Origin: Simiduia aestuariiviva
GTDB taxonomy: Bacteria > Pseudomonadota > Gammaproteobacteria > Pseudomonadales > Cellvibrionaceae
DNA length: 64,000 nt
Direction: 5' to 3'
Assembly: GCF_014192475.1 (NCBI RefSeq)
Contig: NZ_JACHXZ010000003.1
Span: forward strand, 124,001 to 188,000
The notes below the pieces were generated by a model, which was not told the DNA's origin, searched no databases, and saw only the letters and a program-made list of their open reading frames with translations. A program made the translations under genes and the position numbers. This document shows positions 16,355 through 25,853 of this stretch, in pieces; position 1 is the first letter of the stretch, and every line of letters starts with the position of its first letter.

Positions 16355-19300
16355 TCAGGTGACCTGCGCGCCTTTATTGTTTTCTAAATAGCCACGCATT
16401 GTGGCGGTGAGTTGCGTCACACTGTCATTGATCATCGACCACTCATATTCGAGCGCTGCTCTGGTCTCTGTGTCTTTGGGATTTGACTGCAACTTGCGTG
16501 CAGCATCTTCAATGCGACTAACGCGACGTTGCAATTCTACCGCACCCAAATTCGCGGAAGAGCCCTTCAGGGTGTGCGCCGCAAAAATCAACTCCGAATA
16601 TTCGGCCGCCGTCACTAATGCCGCCATATTATTTACAGAATCGGGCAGCGACGCCAAAAAGGATTGAACCAACTCAGACATACGATCATAGCGGCCGCGC
16701 ACGCGACGCAACAGCGCCTCGTGATCAAATATAGGATCCTCTGACCTACTGGCATCAATTGGTTTTACATCAGCAGCGCTGGCCGCACCTTGCGCAGCGT
16801 TGTTCTGCGCAAGCTTTTCCGGAGCGGCGACCGATTGATTAGCGGCAACACTGCGCGCCATCAGAGTCTGCGTTGCGGGATGTGATCCATTTTCCGGACT
16901 GTCGTCAACCGGGAAGTATTTAGCCAGCAACTCAACGAGATCCTCTTCCTCGAAGGGCTTTGGCAGATAACCATTCATCCCTACTTCGGTAATTTTAACG
17001 CGAGTATCTACCAGCACATCGGCCGTCATAGCAACAATGGGCATGGCGGGTAAGCAGGCAACTTGTTCCAGCTCACGGATTTGACGCGTGGCATCCAGGC
17101 CATTGAGCTCTGGCATATGTAAATCCATGAGCACCAACTTAACGGGTAGCTCATCACTTTCCGGTTGATTGTAATAGCTGCGAATAAATCGAACTGCTTG
17201 CGCGCCATCATTGACACAATCCACTGTTAAGCCACAGGCCTCAAGTATTTCACAGGCAATAATACGATTAAACTCCACGTCTTCCGCCAGTAACACGCGG
17301 CCTTTAAAGCGAGTGCCCTGCACATCGCTCTCGGTTTGCATCCAGTCAACAGCCGGGCCGTCAGAGCGCTCAGCGGCATAGTGAATAGCCTCTCGCAACT
17401 TGCTCCCTTTGCTGAGCATAGGCAATTGCACATTGGGCCCGAGTTGCTGAAGAAATTCTTGCAGATGCTGGCCGTCATCATTGTCGATAGCGTTTTGGTT
17501 CGTTAGCAGTACCCAAGGGACCTCGAGCTTCATCGCCTGCAATTGAGGCTCATTCCCTTGCCACCGATCCTGATCTCGTAACAATGCCGTACTTTCAGCC
17601 ACCACCACCAAATTTTCATTCTTGGACGGGGATAGCTGATCCAAATATTGCCGCAGAGCCAAGGCACTTTCGACGACGTGCAGGCGCCCATACCACTGCC
17701 GCAATTGGCGCTCTAGCTCAGGGGCCTGGCACAGCAAACAAATTTTTAACTGCTCGTGGGGTGCGAGCGCTTCCGGCATCGTTTTATGCTTTAACGGCAG
17801 CGCCACCACAAAGGTGGAGCCCTTGCCCAGCGTACTCACCACAGAAATATTACCGCCGTGCATTTCCGCCAAACGCTTGCTAATGGATAAACCTAACCCC
17901 GTACCACCGTATTTTCGAGTGGTAGAACTATCGCTTTGTACGAAGGCCTCAAACAGGCTGTTGAGCTGCTCCGTTCGGATACCTATCCCAGTGTCCTCTA
18001 CGCTAATTAGCAAATGCTGCTCGTCCGACAAAGTCGCGCGCAATGCGATGCTGCCTTGGGCGGTAAACTTGACGGCATTGCTGAGCAAATTTATAACGAT
18101 TTGCTTAATCCGCAACGCGTCGCCTATCCACTCCCCTTCACATCGACTGTCGAAAAACAAACTCAGCTCAATATCCTTTTCACGCGCCTTCAGTGTGAAC
18201 ATGCCAATAATTTCAAGCAATTGCTGTTCTAGATCAAACGGGGCTGACTCCAATTCCAATTGATTGGCCTCAATTTTGGAAAAGTCCAATATTTCGTTAA
18301 TGAGCTCCAGTAACGTTTTTCCCGACTGGGTAATGAGTGTCAATATCCCTTTTTGTCGATCATCTAATTTCGACTTACTAAGAATATTGGCCCCACCTAA
18401 GACTGCATTCAGTGGCGTTCGAATTTCATGACTCATGGCCGCCAAAAACAGGCTTTTGGCCGAGCTTGCCATTTCAGCTTTGCGGGCCAGCTCAGTAGAT
18501 ATTTGAGTTTGTTTACCCAATATCCGATTGAGCTGCTCCGCTTCATTTTTTGCGGATATAATTTCCTGGGTTCTCGATTTTACGCGCGCTTCAAGCATTT
18601 GATTTTCTTCATCGAGAAAAATCTGCGTGCCGCGAATATTCACTACAACGTAACCACCCAACACAACGGCCGATATAATTAACAGACCAACCCAAAACAT
18701 CACTACCAAGCGCCATTGTCGCTCGCGCTCCAGTGCGCCATTGAGCTTTTGACTTAACTGACCGGCAATCTGCAATTGAACCCGATTAAGCTCACTGTAC
18801 TTATCCCAAGTAAGGCCTCGGAGCTTTTCAACGTCCAGCGCCAATCCCATGTCTTCTGCTGAGCCTGCAACGACACTCAAAAAATCAAGCCTGCGCTTTT
18901 TCTTTAATACCTTTTGCGCAAATTCGATGATGTTTCCATAGGCAATGTGTTGGGTATCGATGCCTTCTGGCACACTGAACTCACCCTCACGCTCTAGATT
19001 AGCCAGCTGCATCAGCATTAATTGCAGCTGTTGATAGGCCTCTTCCCTGTTGCCCTCAACACTGCTATGGACGTATTGCGCTATAGATTCGGTAGTGAGC
19101 AACAACGATTGCTTAGCCGTGGTCAAATCCATGAACAGCATTTTTGCTTGTTCGCGCACGGATTGCTCTGGGCTCCAGATAAGGTTTGCCGCCACCATCA
19201 AACGCTGGGTAAATTCTGTGGAGGGTACGTCAAGCGCGCGAATGTTGGCCAATTGTTGATGCCAATTCTGACTCTCCCAAAGCGGTACCATTTGTGCACG

Positions 19301-19711
19301 CAGAGCGTCCCACCCCAAATCTTGGTTGAAATTGGCCTGTAAGACATCATCCATTGCATTCAATTGAAACTGCCACAACGCCAAGTCACCACTCGTGCTT
19401 TTTGTTTTTATCTGCGCCGGCTTGTGAACGAGCAATTCAACGGCTCGAGGGCTGGGGTAATATCGGCTGTAGTATTCATCCGTCAAGTGAATCTGTAGGG
19501 CCACCAGCTGCTGTAGCACACTGATACTGCCTATCTGCTTCTCTAGGGTCTTGAGTTCGCGGTTAATTTCGCTCAAATAGAGGTAGACCAAGACTAACAG
19601 CGGGACAACGAGAATGACCGCCGACGCGAACAGCCCCGCACTCATGCGACTGATGTTATGCGCCGATGCCGGCGTCTGCGCTAGTGCGCTATCTGGTTTT
19701 CCGTTAGCCAT
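16355..19711 (-). CDS. Hybrid sensor histidine kinase (HisKA-HATPase-REC-Hpt)
   Basis: About 1118 residues from the ATG at 19711; a TTG at 19792 would add 27. A membrane helix at about 25-46 is followed by a ~290-residue helical periplasmic sensor and a second helix at about 335-359. A short coiled coil leads to HisKA with [11 protein letters not shown] (His428) and an HATPase domain with NAVKFT, EDTGIGI and [12 protein letters not shown]. About 655-780 looks like a degenerate receiver without an Asp. A canonical receiver ([21 protein letters not shown], Asp863) and a C-terminal Hpt domain (HTLKGSS, His1046) complete a phosphorelay of the BarA/ArcB type. It is divergent from a TonB receptor and YfiR-like protein; the final response regulator is not nearby. 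Confidence 0.95.
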   Translation of the reverse strand: MANGKPDSALAQTPASAHNISRMSAGLFASAVILVVPLLVLVYLYLSEINRELKTLEKQIGSISVLQQLVALQIHLTDEYYSRYYPSPRAVELLVHKPAQIKTKSTSGDLALWQFQLNAMDDVLQANFNQDLGWDALRAQMVPLWESQNWHQQLANIRALDVPSTEFTQRLMVAANLIWSPEQSVREQAKMLFMDLTTAKQSLLLTTESIAQYVHSSVEGNREEAYQQLQLMLMQLANLEREGEFSVPEGIDTQHIAYGNIIEFAQKVLKKKRRLDFLSVVAGSAEDMGLALDVEKLRGLTWDKYSELNRVQLQIAGQLSQKLNGALERERQWRLVVMFWVGLLIISAVVLGGYVVVNIRGTQIFLDEENQMLEARVKSRTQEIISAKNEAEQLNRILGKQTQISTELARKAEMASSAKSLFLAAMSHEIRTPLNAVLGGANILSKSKLDDRQKGILTLITQSGKTLLELINEILDFSKIEANQLELESAPFDLEQQLLEIIGMFTLKAREKDIELSLFFDSRCEGEWIGDALRIKQIVINLLSNAVKFTAQGSIALRATLSDEQHLLISVEDTGIGIRTEQLNSLFEAFVQSDSSTTRKYGGTGLGLSISKRLAEMHGGNISVVSTLGKGSTFVVALPLKHKTMPEALAPHEQLKICLLCQAPELERQLRQWYGRLHVVESALALRQYLDQLSPSKNENLVVVAESTALLRDQDRWQGNEPQLQAMKLEVPWVLLTNQNAIDNDDGQHLQEFLQQLGPNVQLPMLSKGSKLREAIHYAAERSDGPAVDWMQTESDVQGTRFKGRVLLAEDVEFNRIIACEILEACGLTVDCVNDGAQAVRFIRSYYNQPESDELPVKLVLMDLHMPELNGLDATRQIRELEQVACLPAMPIVAMTADVLVDTRVKITEVGMNGYLPKPFEEEDLVELLAKYFPVDDSPENGSHPATQTLMARSVAANQSVAAPEKLAQNNAAQGAASAADVKPIDASRSEDPIFDHEALLRRVRGRYDRMSELVQSFLASLPDSVNNMAALVTAAEYSELIFAAHTLKGSSANLGAVELQRRVSRIEDAARKLQSNPKDTETRAALEYEWSMINDSVTQLTATMRGYLENNKGAQVT

Positions 19712-19896
19712 AATTACCCGAATCTGGCGAAAGTACAGGAAGTGAGCAGGAATTTTCTGGGCCACCGTCCGCGCAGCCGCTATGGTATGCAACTACAATG
19801 ACAGGTTAGTAGATAGCTGAATAAATTACCGCCTATGATCTTCCTAATATTCACTACAGGGCTGCATCAATTTGCGCAGGCGCGAGACCAGTGCAA

Positions 19897-22236
19897 ATGA
19901 TGCCCCGTCGAAGCCAAGCGCGCTGGTTGGCGCTAATCGCGAGCCTTCCGTTGGCTGGCGCGCATGCGCAGTCTAGCGACGGCACGCTGGACGGCATGAC
20001 CCTGGATCAACTGTTAAACCAACGCTCGGCGCTGTACGACGACAGCCAGACCACCTCAACGATTAAAGAAACCGTGCGCGATGCGCCGGGGACGCTGGTG
20101 GTGGTTGACGCGCAAGAGATTGAACGCCGAGGTTATGACAGCCTGGAGGAGCTGGTTGCCGACCTGCCCGGCTTCGACACGATAATCACCAATGGCACAC
20201 AGCAAGTGGTGACCTATCAACGCGGCTACCGCACGCCGTGGACGCAGCGTACGCTCCTGCTCGTCAATGGGCGCGTTGACAACCACCTGTGGAACCATGC
20301 AGCCCAGTTTTCACGGCAATACCCCATGCAGATTATCGACCGGGTCGAGGTGCTCTATGGCCCGTCGGGGGCGGTCTACGGCCCCAACGCATTTCTGGGC
20401 GTGATCAATATCATTACCCGCAAGGGCGCTCAATTGAGCGCCGACAGCAACCAGCTGACGGCCTCGATCAATATGGGTAGCTATCAGTCGCGCAGTGTGG
20501 ACCTCGCGTGGCTGGGTAACTACAGCGACATCAGCTGGAGCCTGGGCGCGCGCTTATTTTCCAGCGATGAGGCCCCCATTGAAGACTACAGCGCTTGGGG
20601 TTATACCGAGCAGCGCTGGCTGGCTGATCCTGGAACCTGGGGCGCTGGCATCGGCGCCGGCCTAGACCCTGCGACGGGCAATGTGAGCCCCTCGGGAGAC
20701 ATCAATGTCGATGGCCAAGTCTCTGACGCCGAGTTGATGAACGGCGCACCACTGGGTCGCTACCAAGACCCCAGCGACAATCGCGGTATCTACGCCGAAG
20801 TCGAGGGCAGTGTCTGGCTGCTGGGTGCAAGTTATTGGCAAACTGAGGAGGGCTACGGCCCCTACTATTCATTTGCAGATAGCCAACCCAACGCCTTGTG
20901 GGTACACGAATCCACTCAATTGTTTGGCCGCTATCAAGACCAGTGGAGCGATCGCTGGCAGGGCCGCACCGATTTGGTATACCGAGAAAGCCGAGTGGGG
21001 GGCGACTGGGTAGAATCCTTTGCAGGCGATGTAAGCTTGAGCACTTGGAACAACTTTAACAGCGCTTGGCGACTGGAGCAGTCGCTGACCTATCGCGCCA
21101 GTGAGCGCACCACCTGGAGTGCCGGCATCAAGTACGAACGCAAGACCCTGGCCAAACTCTACATGATTTGCAACTATTTCAATGGCACGGGGGTTTGCCC
21201 TGCGCAGGCCGCAAATTCCATCGACGGTCGAACCTCAGACGGCAGCGGCATTCGCGCAGCCGACAGCATCAGCTCCGACAACCCGTCACCCCTCCCGCCC
21301 TCACTGGCAGACCGTCAAATTCCAAAACACAACCGCGCCGAAACCACCGACACCGGCATCTACACCCAATGGCGCTACGATCTGGGCCAATGGCGCTTTA
21401 ATGCAGGCTTGCGGTGGGATCAAAACAGCGACTATGGCAGTGATGTTAATCCCCGCCTCGCGGCAATCTTTCACTACCGCACCGACACCACCTTTAAACT
21501 GGTATACGGGGAGGCGTTTCAAGAGCCCTCGCCTAAAGAGTTGTACGGAGAATTCAGTGGGCGCCCCGCTAACGAGCGGTTAATTCCCGAAAAAGCACAT
21601 AACTTGGAAGCCATTGGCATCTATCAAGGTGCGCTGGCGCTACACGAAACATCGCTGTTTCTCGCACACTATGAAAACGCCATTGCCGGCGCTCAGAATG
21701 TGGGACAGCGGCGCATTTATGGGTTGGAATATCGCGCCAGCGCACGCTTTAAAAACCCCTTCACCCAATACTCACCGCTGACTGCCAAAGTGTTTTACAC
21801 CTTTACACGCGCACGCGCCGAGCAGCAGTACGACCCACTCGCCAGTAACTGGATCACCCGTTGGGATGATCAGGGCGATATCGCACCCCACAAAATAACG
21901 GCCATTGTGAATCTGCCCTTGTCAGAACACTGGAATATCAATGTACGCGGTCACTGGCGCTCTGCGCGCAAGTTATTCTCAGAAAACCCACTGCGCACGC
22001 AGGGTATAAAAGCCAAAGCCTACAGCCAATTTGACGCCACGTTACTGTATCGCCATTCCGCCTGGCAGCTGGGGCTAAAAGTGCGCAACGTGCTGGGCGC
22101 AGACTATTTGCAGCCCGGGGTTGAGTCGGCCGCCAGCGGTAATGATTTCGATACAGACCACGACGGCTTCCAAAATTCGCTGATACCCCAGGTCAACCGC
22201 CCGGTTGTCAGCCTGCATGTACGGGCGGTGTTTTGA
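19897..22236 (+). CDS. TonB-dependent outer-membrane receptor
   Basis: About 779 residues: an N-terminal signal peptide ending near AHAQ; a plug domain with the typical APGTLVVVDAQEIERRGYDS and VEVLYGPSGAVYGPNAFLGV motifs; then a beta-barrel ending in phenylalanine (RAVF), as outer-membrane barrels do. The family imports siderophores, vitamins or glycans, but this plug resembles the colicin-I-receptor-like group and the ligand cannot be named. The start is uncertain: GTG 19891, ATG 19897 and ATG 19900 are all possible and none has a good ribosome site. The YfiR-like gene follows after one base and the hybrid kinase is divergent, which suggests sensing as well as uptake. Confidence 0.93.
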   Translation: MMPRRSQARWLALIASLPLAGAHAQSSDGTLDGMTLDQLLNQRSALYDDSQTTSTIKETVRDAPGTLVVVDAQEIERRGYDSLEELVADLPGFDTIITNGTQQVVTYQRGYRTPWTQRTLLLVNGRVDNHLWNHAAQFSRQYPMQIIDRVEVLYGPSGAVYGPNAFLGVINIITRKGAQLSADSNQLTASINMGSYQSRSVDLAWLGNYSDISWSLGARLFSSDEAPIEDYSAWGYTEQRWLADPGTWGAGIGAGLDPATGNVSPSGDINVDGQVSDAELMNGAPLGRYQDPSDNRGIYAEVEGSVWLLGASYWQTEEGYGPYYSFADSQPNALWVHESTQLFGRYQDQWSDRWQGRTDLVYRESRVGGDWVESFAGDVSLSTWNNFNSAWRLEQSLTYRASERTTWSAGIKYERKTLAKLYMICNYFNGTGVCPAQAANSIDGRTSDGSGIRAADSISSDNPSPLPPSLADRQIPKHNRAETTDTGIYTQWRYDLGQWRFNAGLRWDQNSDYGSDVNPRLAAIFHYRTDTTFKLVYGEAFQEPSPKELYGEFSGRPANERLIPEKAHNLEAIGIYQGALALHETSLFLAHYENAIAGAQNVGQRRIYGLEYRASARFKNPFTQYSPLTAKVFYTFTRARAEQQYDPLASNWITRWDDQGDIAPHKITAIVNLPLSEHWNINVRGHWRSARKLFSENPLRTQGIKAKAYSQFDATLLYRHSAWQLGLKVRNVLGADYLQPGVESAASGNDFDTDHDGFQNSLIPQVNRPVVSLHVRAVF

Positions 22237-22237
22237 T

Positions 22238-22738
22238 ATGAAAAACGCCTGCCGATCTATGCTGCTAGGAGTTGCCCTCCTGTCGTCACTGGCTAGCGCT
22301 AAACCGCTGCCCGCGGCACTGAACAGTGTGCTGTTACTTAAATTGCTGGCCTTTGAGGCCTCGGTGAGCCAGCAGCAAGCCGTGCACATATTGGTCGTCA
22401 ATGACGACGCCCTTGCCGACGCGCTCACTAAAAAAATTGGCTCACCCATTGGCGCTGGAAAATTAGCCGCGGTATACCGAAATCGCGCGCCAGATAACAC
22501 AAAACTGCACGCGATTTACATCAACGGGGAGCGCGAGCCAGCATCACTAAGCACCTACGCGCAAAGCCAACACGCTGTCACCGTCGGCAATAACTTGAAG
22601 CAAGCGCACCACGGCGTGGCGCTCATTTTGTACGACGACGAGGGCCTGCCGGGTATCAGTATCAGCATGTCGCCCTCTAAAAGCTTAGGTTTGTCTTGGG
22701 ATCCAAAAGTGCTTGAAGTTTCTACCCTTATCTATTGA
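22238..22738 (+). CDS. YfiR/DUF4154-like periplasmic protein
   Basis: A 166-residue protein with a clear signal peptide (MKNACRSMLLGVALLSSLAS). The mature part matches the general pattern of YfiR/DUF4154 proteins: a hydrophobic first helix, a VHILVVNDD strand, a central HAIYING strand, AVTVGN, and an ending of the GLSWDPKVLEVS type. YfiR-type proteins are periplasmic modulators of membrane diguanylate cyclases or kinases. The ATG at 22238 is one base after the TonB receptor stop, so the pair is translationally coupled. The divergent hybrid kinase is a plausible partner (inference). Family assignment is by pattern and moderate in confidence. Confidence 0.6.
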   Translation: MKNACRSMLLGVALLSSLASAKPLPAALNSVLLLKLLAFEASVSQQQAVHILVVNDDALADALTKKIGSPIGAGKLAAVYRNRAPDNTKLHAIYINGEREPASLSTYAQSQHAVTVGNNLKQAHHGVALILYDDEGLPGISISMSPSKSLGLSWDPKVLEVSTLIY

Positions 22739-22837
22739 TTCTGCTGCTTTTCAAATTGTTCCAAACCCACGCTTGACGAGCGACCTCAGCCGCAACACAC
22801 TAGCGCTTTGCAACAATAATCATTACAGGGACCTGTT

Positions 22838-23188
22838 ATGAATGAAGTGTCAGCACCATCCCAATCATTAGATAACGTTAAATTAATCTACGTTCTGTAT
22901 CTCGCCTCCATACTACTGGGCATTACCTCCATCATCGGCTTGATCATGGCCTACGTGAATAAAAATGGCGATGAGGGCCTGAGTAATAACCACTACCGCT
23001 TTCAGATTCGCACGTTTTGGATCAGCTTGCTGTACGGGGTAATTTGTATTGTTACCATGCCGCTATTTGGTTTGGGCATTTTGCTGACACTGGCACTGCT
23101 CGTTTGGTTCATCGTGCGCTGCGTGAAAGGATTGAAAGCCGTTGGCGAACAGCGAGAAATTGAAGATGTGACCACTTGGTTGGTCTAA
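22838..23188 (+). CDS. DUF4870-like small membrane protein
   Basis: A 116-residue inner-membrane protein with three hydrophobic segments. The stretch NNHYRFQIRTFWISLLY between the first and second segments is the conserved part of the DUF4870/Tic20-like small membrane proteins. No biochemical role is established. ACAGGGACCTGTT before the ATG at 22838 supplies the ribosome site. It is monocistronic, with a strong terminator immediately downstream. Confidence 0.75.
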   Translation: MNEVSAPSQSLDNVKLIYVLYLASILLGITSIIGLIMAYVNKNGDEGLSNNHYRFQIRTFWISLLYGVICIVTMPLFGLGILLTLALLVWFIVRCVKGLKAVGEQREIEDVTTWLV

Positions 23189-23203
23189 TTGTGTGATTCA
23201 CGC

Positions 23204-23232
23204 AAAAAAAGCCCGCATACGCGGGCTTTTTT
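23204..23232. terminator. Bidirectional intrinsic terminator
   Basis: Seven A, stem GCCCGC-ATAC-GCGGGC, then six T. It lies between the convergent DUF4870 gene and the RES toxin gene and can serve both strands. Confidence 0.92.
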
Positions 23233-23242
23233 GTGGCCGCAA

Positions 23243-24001
23243 TTAGGACGGAGGCATGGGCAAGTTGCCGCCCACTAAAAAATCCTCGCGCTTAAAGGCA
23301 AATATTTCCCGACCGGGCGTCGCCCCCGGTGCCGCCACAAAACGCACCGATTCATTGGTCGCGTGACACGTCCACGCTTGAAACCGTTGTGGCTGATTGT
23401 TGGTAAACACCGCCGGATCAAACACCGCAGCGTTCAGTGCACTGGCCCGTCGATCACGCGCAGAAAGGTAGATGATAACCTGCACACCCGCCTCGCGCAT
23501 GGCGCTCCCCAACGCTTGCGATAGCTGATATTGCGCTGGCGAACGCAGCGCTTCTGCGTGCGCCGAAAAAGGTGGCAGCGTGAGATTGACCCCACGCTCA
23601 CCGTGGCCACGCACGCGAAAACTCGTGTGCTGCGATACCACGCCTTTTGCAAAAGGCTGCTCTACGCCATCGAGAAAAACGAAGCGGTAGAATGCGCACT
23701 CGGTCAGTGCCGTTTCAATATTGAGCGAACCATAAAACAGTGACGGCTCATGGGTGCGGCCAAAGCGACTGCCCCACTGCAGCGGCGGGTAACGAAAAGG
23801 GCTGGCAAGCAGATAATGCAATTGCGCCGGCAGGTGACCCGGCTTACTCAGTTCGAGCAGTGACTCTAGAATGTCCTGCTCTTCCATGCTGTCCACGAGT
23901 GACAGCGTGGCAATCTCCTCTTGCGATTCCACCACCCGCACCAGCTCAACGGTTAGCGGACCTACGCTCTCTGGGCCGTCTAACTCGGTCCACAAATCCA
24001 T
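23243..24001 (-). CDS. RES-domain toxin (NAD+ phosphorylase family)
   Basis: A 252-residue RES-domain protein. The conserved Arg is in GSRFG (R79), followed by the tyrosine-bearing LFYGSLNIETALTECAF with the conserved Glu (E101). RES toxins such as MbcT and Res deplete NAD+ and arrest growth. Its ATG overlaps the antitoxin stop by one base (TAATG) and the partner has an Xre/MbcA/ParS architecture, so the pair is a type II toxin-antitoxin system. The key residues are present and the length is normal, so it looks intact. Confidence 0.9.
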   Translation of the reverse strand: MDLWTELDGPESVGPLTVELVRVVESQEEIATLSLVDSMEEQDILESLLELSKPGHLPAQLHYLLASPFRYPPLQWGSRFGRTHEPSLFYGSLNIETALTECAFYRFVFLDGVEQPFAKGVVSQHTSFRVRGHGERGVNLTLPPFSAHAEALRSPAQYQLSQALGSAMREAGVQVIIYLSARDRRASALNAAVFDPAVFTNNQPQRFQAWTCHATNESVRFVAAPGATPGREIFAFKREDFLVGGNLPMPPS

Positions 24002-24372
24002 TACACCCGCCCGCGCATGGCATCCAGGTAGGCCACTAGATTCACCAACCCCTGTACATTGGTCATCAACGCACGGGGCTCGCCCTGCAGATGTTTATTG
24101 GCGGTATTGAGCCAGTGCTGCATTTGGCTCTGGCTGCCCCCCAGTAGCGCAAATAAGCTGCGGTAAACCCGCACCAATAGCAAGGCCAGCTCCCCCTCCT
24201 TAGAGGTAGGTGATAAGTGTCCCTTATCAAACATGCGCCCCACGGTCGTGCGATCTTTGCCAATCACACGGCCCAGCTCTTCGTTGGACAAGCCAAAAGC
24301 TTGCTGGGTTTTGTGCAATGCCTTACACAAAACGGCAGCTGCCTCGGGTTGATTCATTTGCAAGGCTGACAT
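24001..24372 (-). CDS. Xre/MbcA/ParS-type antitoxin of the RES toxin
   Basis: A 123-residue antitoxin. The N-terminal half is a helix-turn-helix (LSNEELGRVIGKDRTTVGRM). The C-terminal half is the toxin-binding DUF2384/ParS domain, recognised by HWLNTANKHLQGEPRALM followed by GLVNLVAYLDAMRGR. It neutralises the RES toxin and represses its own promoter in studied relatives. A strong GGAGGTGAA ribosome site precedes the ATG at 24372. A perfect inverted repeat at 24421-24448 lies over its predicted promoter. Confidence 0.92.
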   Translation of the reverse strand: MSALQMNQPEAAAVLCKALHKTQQAFGLSNEELGRVIGKDRTTVGRMFDKGHLSPTSKEGELALLLVRVYRSLFALLGGSQSQMQHWLNTANKHLQGEPRALMTNVQGLVNLVAYLDAMRGRV

Positions 24373-24403
24373 TGAATTTCACCTCCAGTTGGCTAGTGAT
24401 CAC

Positions 24404-24448
24404 ATTCTAACCTGAAGCATATGCACAATAAAGCGATTTTTTGTGCAT
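24404..24448 (-). promoter_or_regulatory. Promoter and palindromic operator of the RES/Xre module
   Basis: On the minus strand, TTTATT (24427-24432), a 17-base spacer and TAGAAT (24404-24409) form a plausible sigma-70 promoter. A perfect 8-base inverted repeat, ATGCACAA (24421-24428) / TTGTGCAT (24441-24448), overlaps the -35 region. It is a likely binding site for the Xre antitoxin. Confidence 0.6.
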
Positions 24449-24456
24449 GCGCACTA

Positions 24457-25752
24457 TTAGCGACCATCGGCAACACTACTCAAACGGTACATCAGTAGCG
24501 CTGCGCGACGGGCCTGGCTGGTTAACGTGTGCATATCCGCCACTTCATTGTCGGTGTGGCCGCCGGTCCCCATGAGCCCCAATCCATCTAAAGCCTGGGC
24601 GACATCACCCGCCACAAAGGAGATATCGGCCGCGCCGGCGCGGCGCGGATCCACGGCGCGCACAGGCCCATAACCCAAATCCTCGCTGGCTTGGCTGTAC
24701 ATCGCCAAAAGCGATGTATTGCCGGCGGTTGGCGCCATGGCTGGATATCGATCCGCATAGGTAAAGCGCGATGTCGTGTGCGCCAAGCTAGCGTCAGCGA
24801 CGCGCTGCATAACGCTCCACGCTCTGGCTTGCTGCTCAGGCGTCAGTGCGCGCAGGTCGCCCTCCACTATCGCCTTGCGGGCAATGACGTTGGTCTTGCC
24901 AAAGGCACTGCCACGGTTGTCATCCGACAACTGAACGTCGGTTCCCGCCACGACGACTCCGGGATTGAAGGTTAGCAACTGCTCACCCTTGAGCGCCTCA
25001 CGAAACCCTGCCAACACCCGCGCCATTTCGTAAACCGCGCCAAAGCCAATATCTTCTCGAAAAATTTGTGAGGAGTGGGCGGGCTGACCGGTGACCTCTA
25101 AGCGCCAGTTAGCAGAGCTGCGACGCGCCACCACCGCAGTGGCTGGATCGCCATCGCCGTCCTCAAAGCCCAAGGCGATGTCCGCCCAACGCCCCGCTTG
25201 CCGCAGCGGTTCAGTGGCCAGCAACAGCGGGTCGCCTCGATCTTCTTCGTCGCCCGTGAGCACGACTTGCACCTGCAACTGATCCAACAGCCCCGCATCG
25301 TGCAAAGCCTGCAGCGCTAACAGCATCACCACATTACCGCCCTTCATATCGGTAATGCCCGGTCCTTTGACATAGCGCTCATCGATCACTTGGTAGCGCT
25401 GAAATTTACTATCGGCGGCAAACACGGTATCGAGATGGCCAATCAAAAGTAGCTTAGGGCCACGCGTGCCGAAGCGCGCCACTAAATGACCGGCGCGCTT
25501 AAAGGCCCGGCCATCCACCCAGGCGACGCTAAAACCTAAGGCCTCAAACGCCGGCGCCAACTGATCACCTACCGCTTTAACACCGGCGTGATTGCGAGTG
25601 CCACTGTTAATATTTACGAGGGTCTCTAGGAGTTGTCGCCCCGCGGGCTCTCGCGCTGCCACCGCCTGGGTTAACACCTGCTCGACCTCCGTTAAGGGCG
25701 CAGCCTGCGCCGCCGCGCCGAGCAGCACCAAACCTAAAATCAAACTTTTCAT
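24457..25752 (-). CDS. Secreted M20-family metallopeptidase
   Basis: A 431-residue zinc exopeptidase related to glutamate carboxypeptidase (CPG2 type). An N-terminal signal peptide (MKSLILGLVLLGAAAQA) sends it to the periplasm. Metal ligands are seen in IGHLDTVF, PGITDMKGG, TGDEEDRGD and a late GTGGHTDNEV. The dimerisation domain carries the usual QPAHSSQIF. Such enzymes release C-terminal glutamate or similar residues; the exact substrate is unknown. The ATG at 25752 has GGAGG 6 bases upstream, better than the longer frame to 25803. It lies upstream of the RES/Xre unit on the same strand. Confidence 0.9.
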   Translation of the reverse strand: MKSLILGLVLLGAAAQAAPLTEVEQVLTQAVAAREPAGRQLLETLVNINSGTRNHAGVKAVGDQLAPAFEALGFSVAWVDGRAFKRAGHLVARFGTRGPKLLLIGHLDTVFAADSKFQRYQVIDERYVKGPGITDMKGGNVVMLLALQALHDAGLLDQLQVQVVLTGDEEDRGDPLLLATEPLRQAGRWADIALGFEDGDGDPATAVVARRSSANWRLEVTGQPAHSSQIFREDIGFGAVYEMARVLAGFREALKGEQLLTFNPGVVVAGTDVQLSDDNRGSAFGKTNVIARKAIVEGDLRALTPEQQARAWSVMQRVADASLAHTTSRFTYADRYPAMAPTAGNTSLLAMYSQASEDLGYGPVRAVDPRRAGAADISFVAGDVAQALDGLGLMGTGGHTDNEVADMHTLTSQARRAALLMYRLSSVADGR

Positions 25753-25801
25753 CGTTGCCTCCGCCAATTTCTGAATACGCATACTGGCGCAACACGCGGC
25801 C

Positions 25802-25827
25802 AAAAAAAAGCCGGCAGTGCCGGCTTT
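25802..25827 (-). terminator. Intrinsic terminator of the SulP gene
   Basis: On the minus strand, stem GCCGGC-ACT-GCCGGC extended by A-T pairs is followed by eight T. It lies 27 bases past the SulP stop. Confidence 0.92.
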
Positions 25828-25853
25828 ATCTTATGGGTATCTCAAAGAAACCA

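Noticed and set aside
22739-22837. A possible sRNA or riboswitch between the YfiR-like and DUF4870 genes
   Set aside because: No stable hairpin with a T run or known aptamer consensus is visible in these 99 bases.
23243-24372. RES/Xre module as part of a mobile element
   Set aside because: No integrase, transposase, direct repeat or attachment-like site was seen around it; neighbours look chromosomal.
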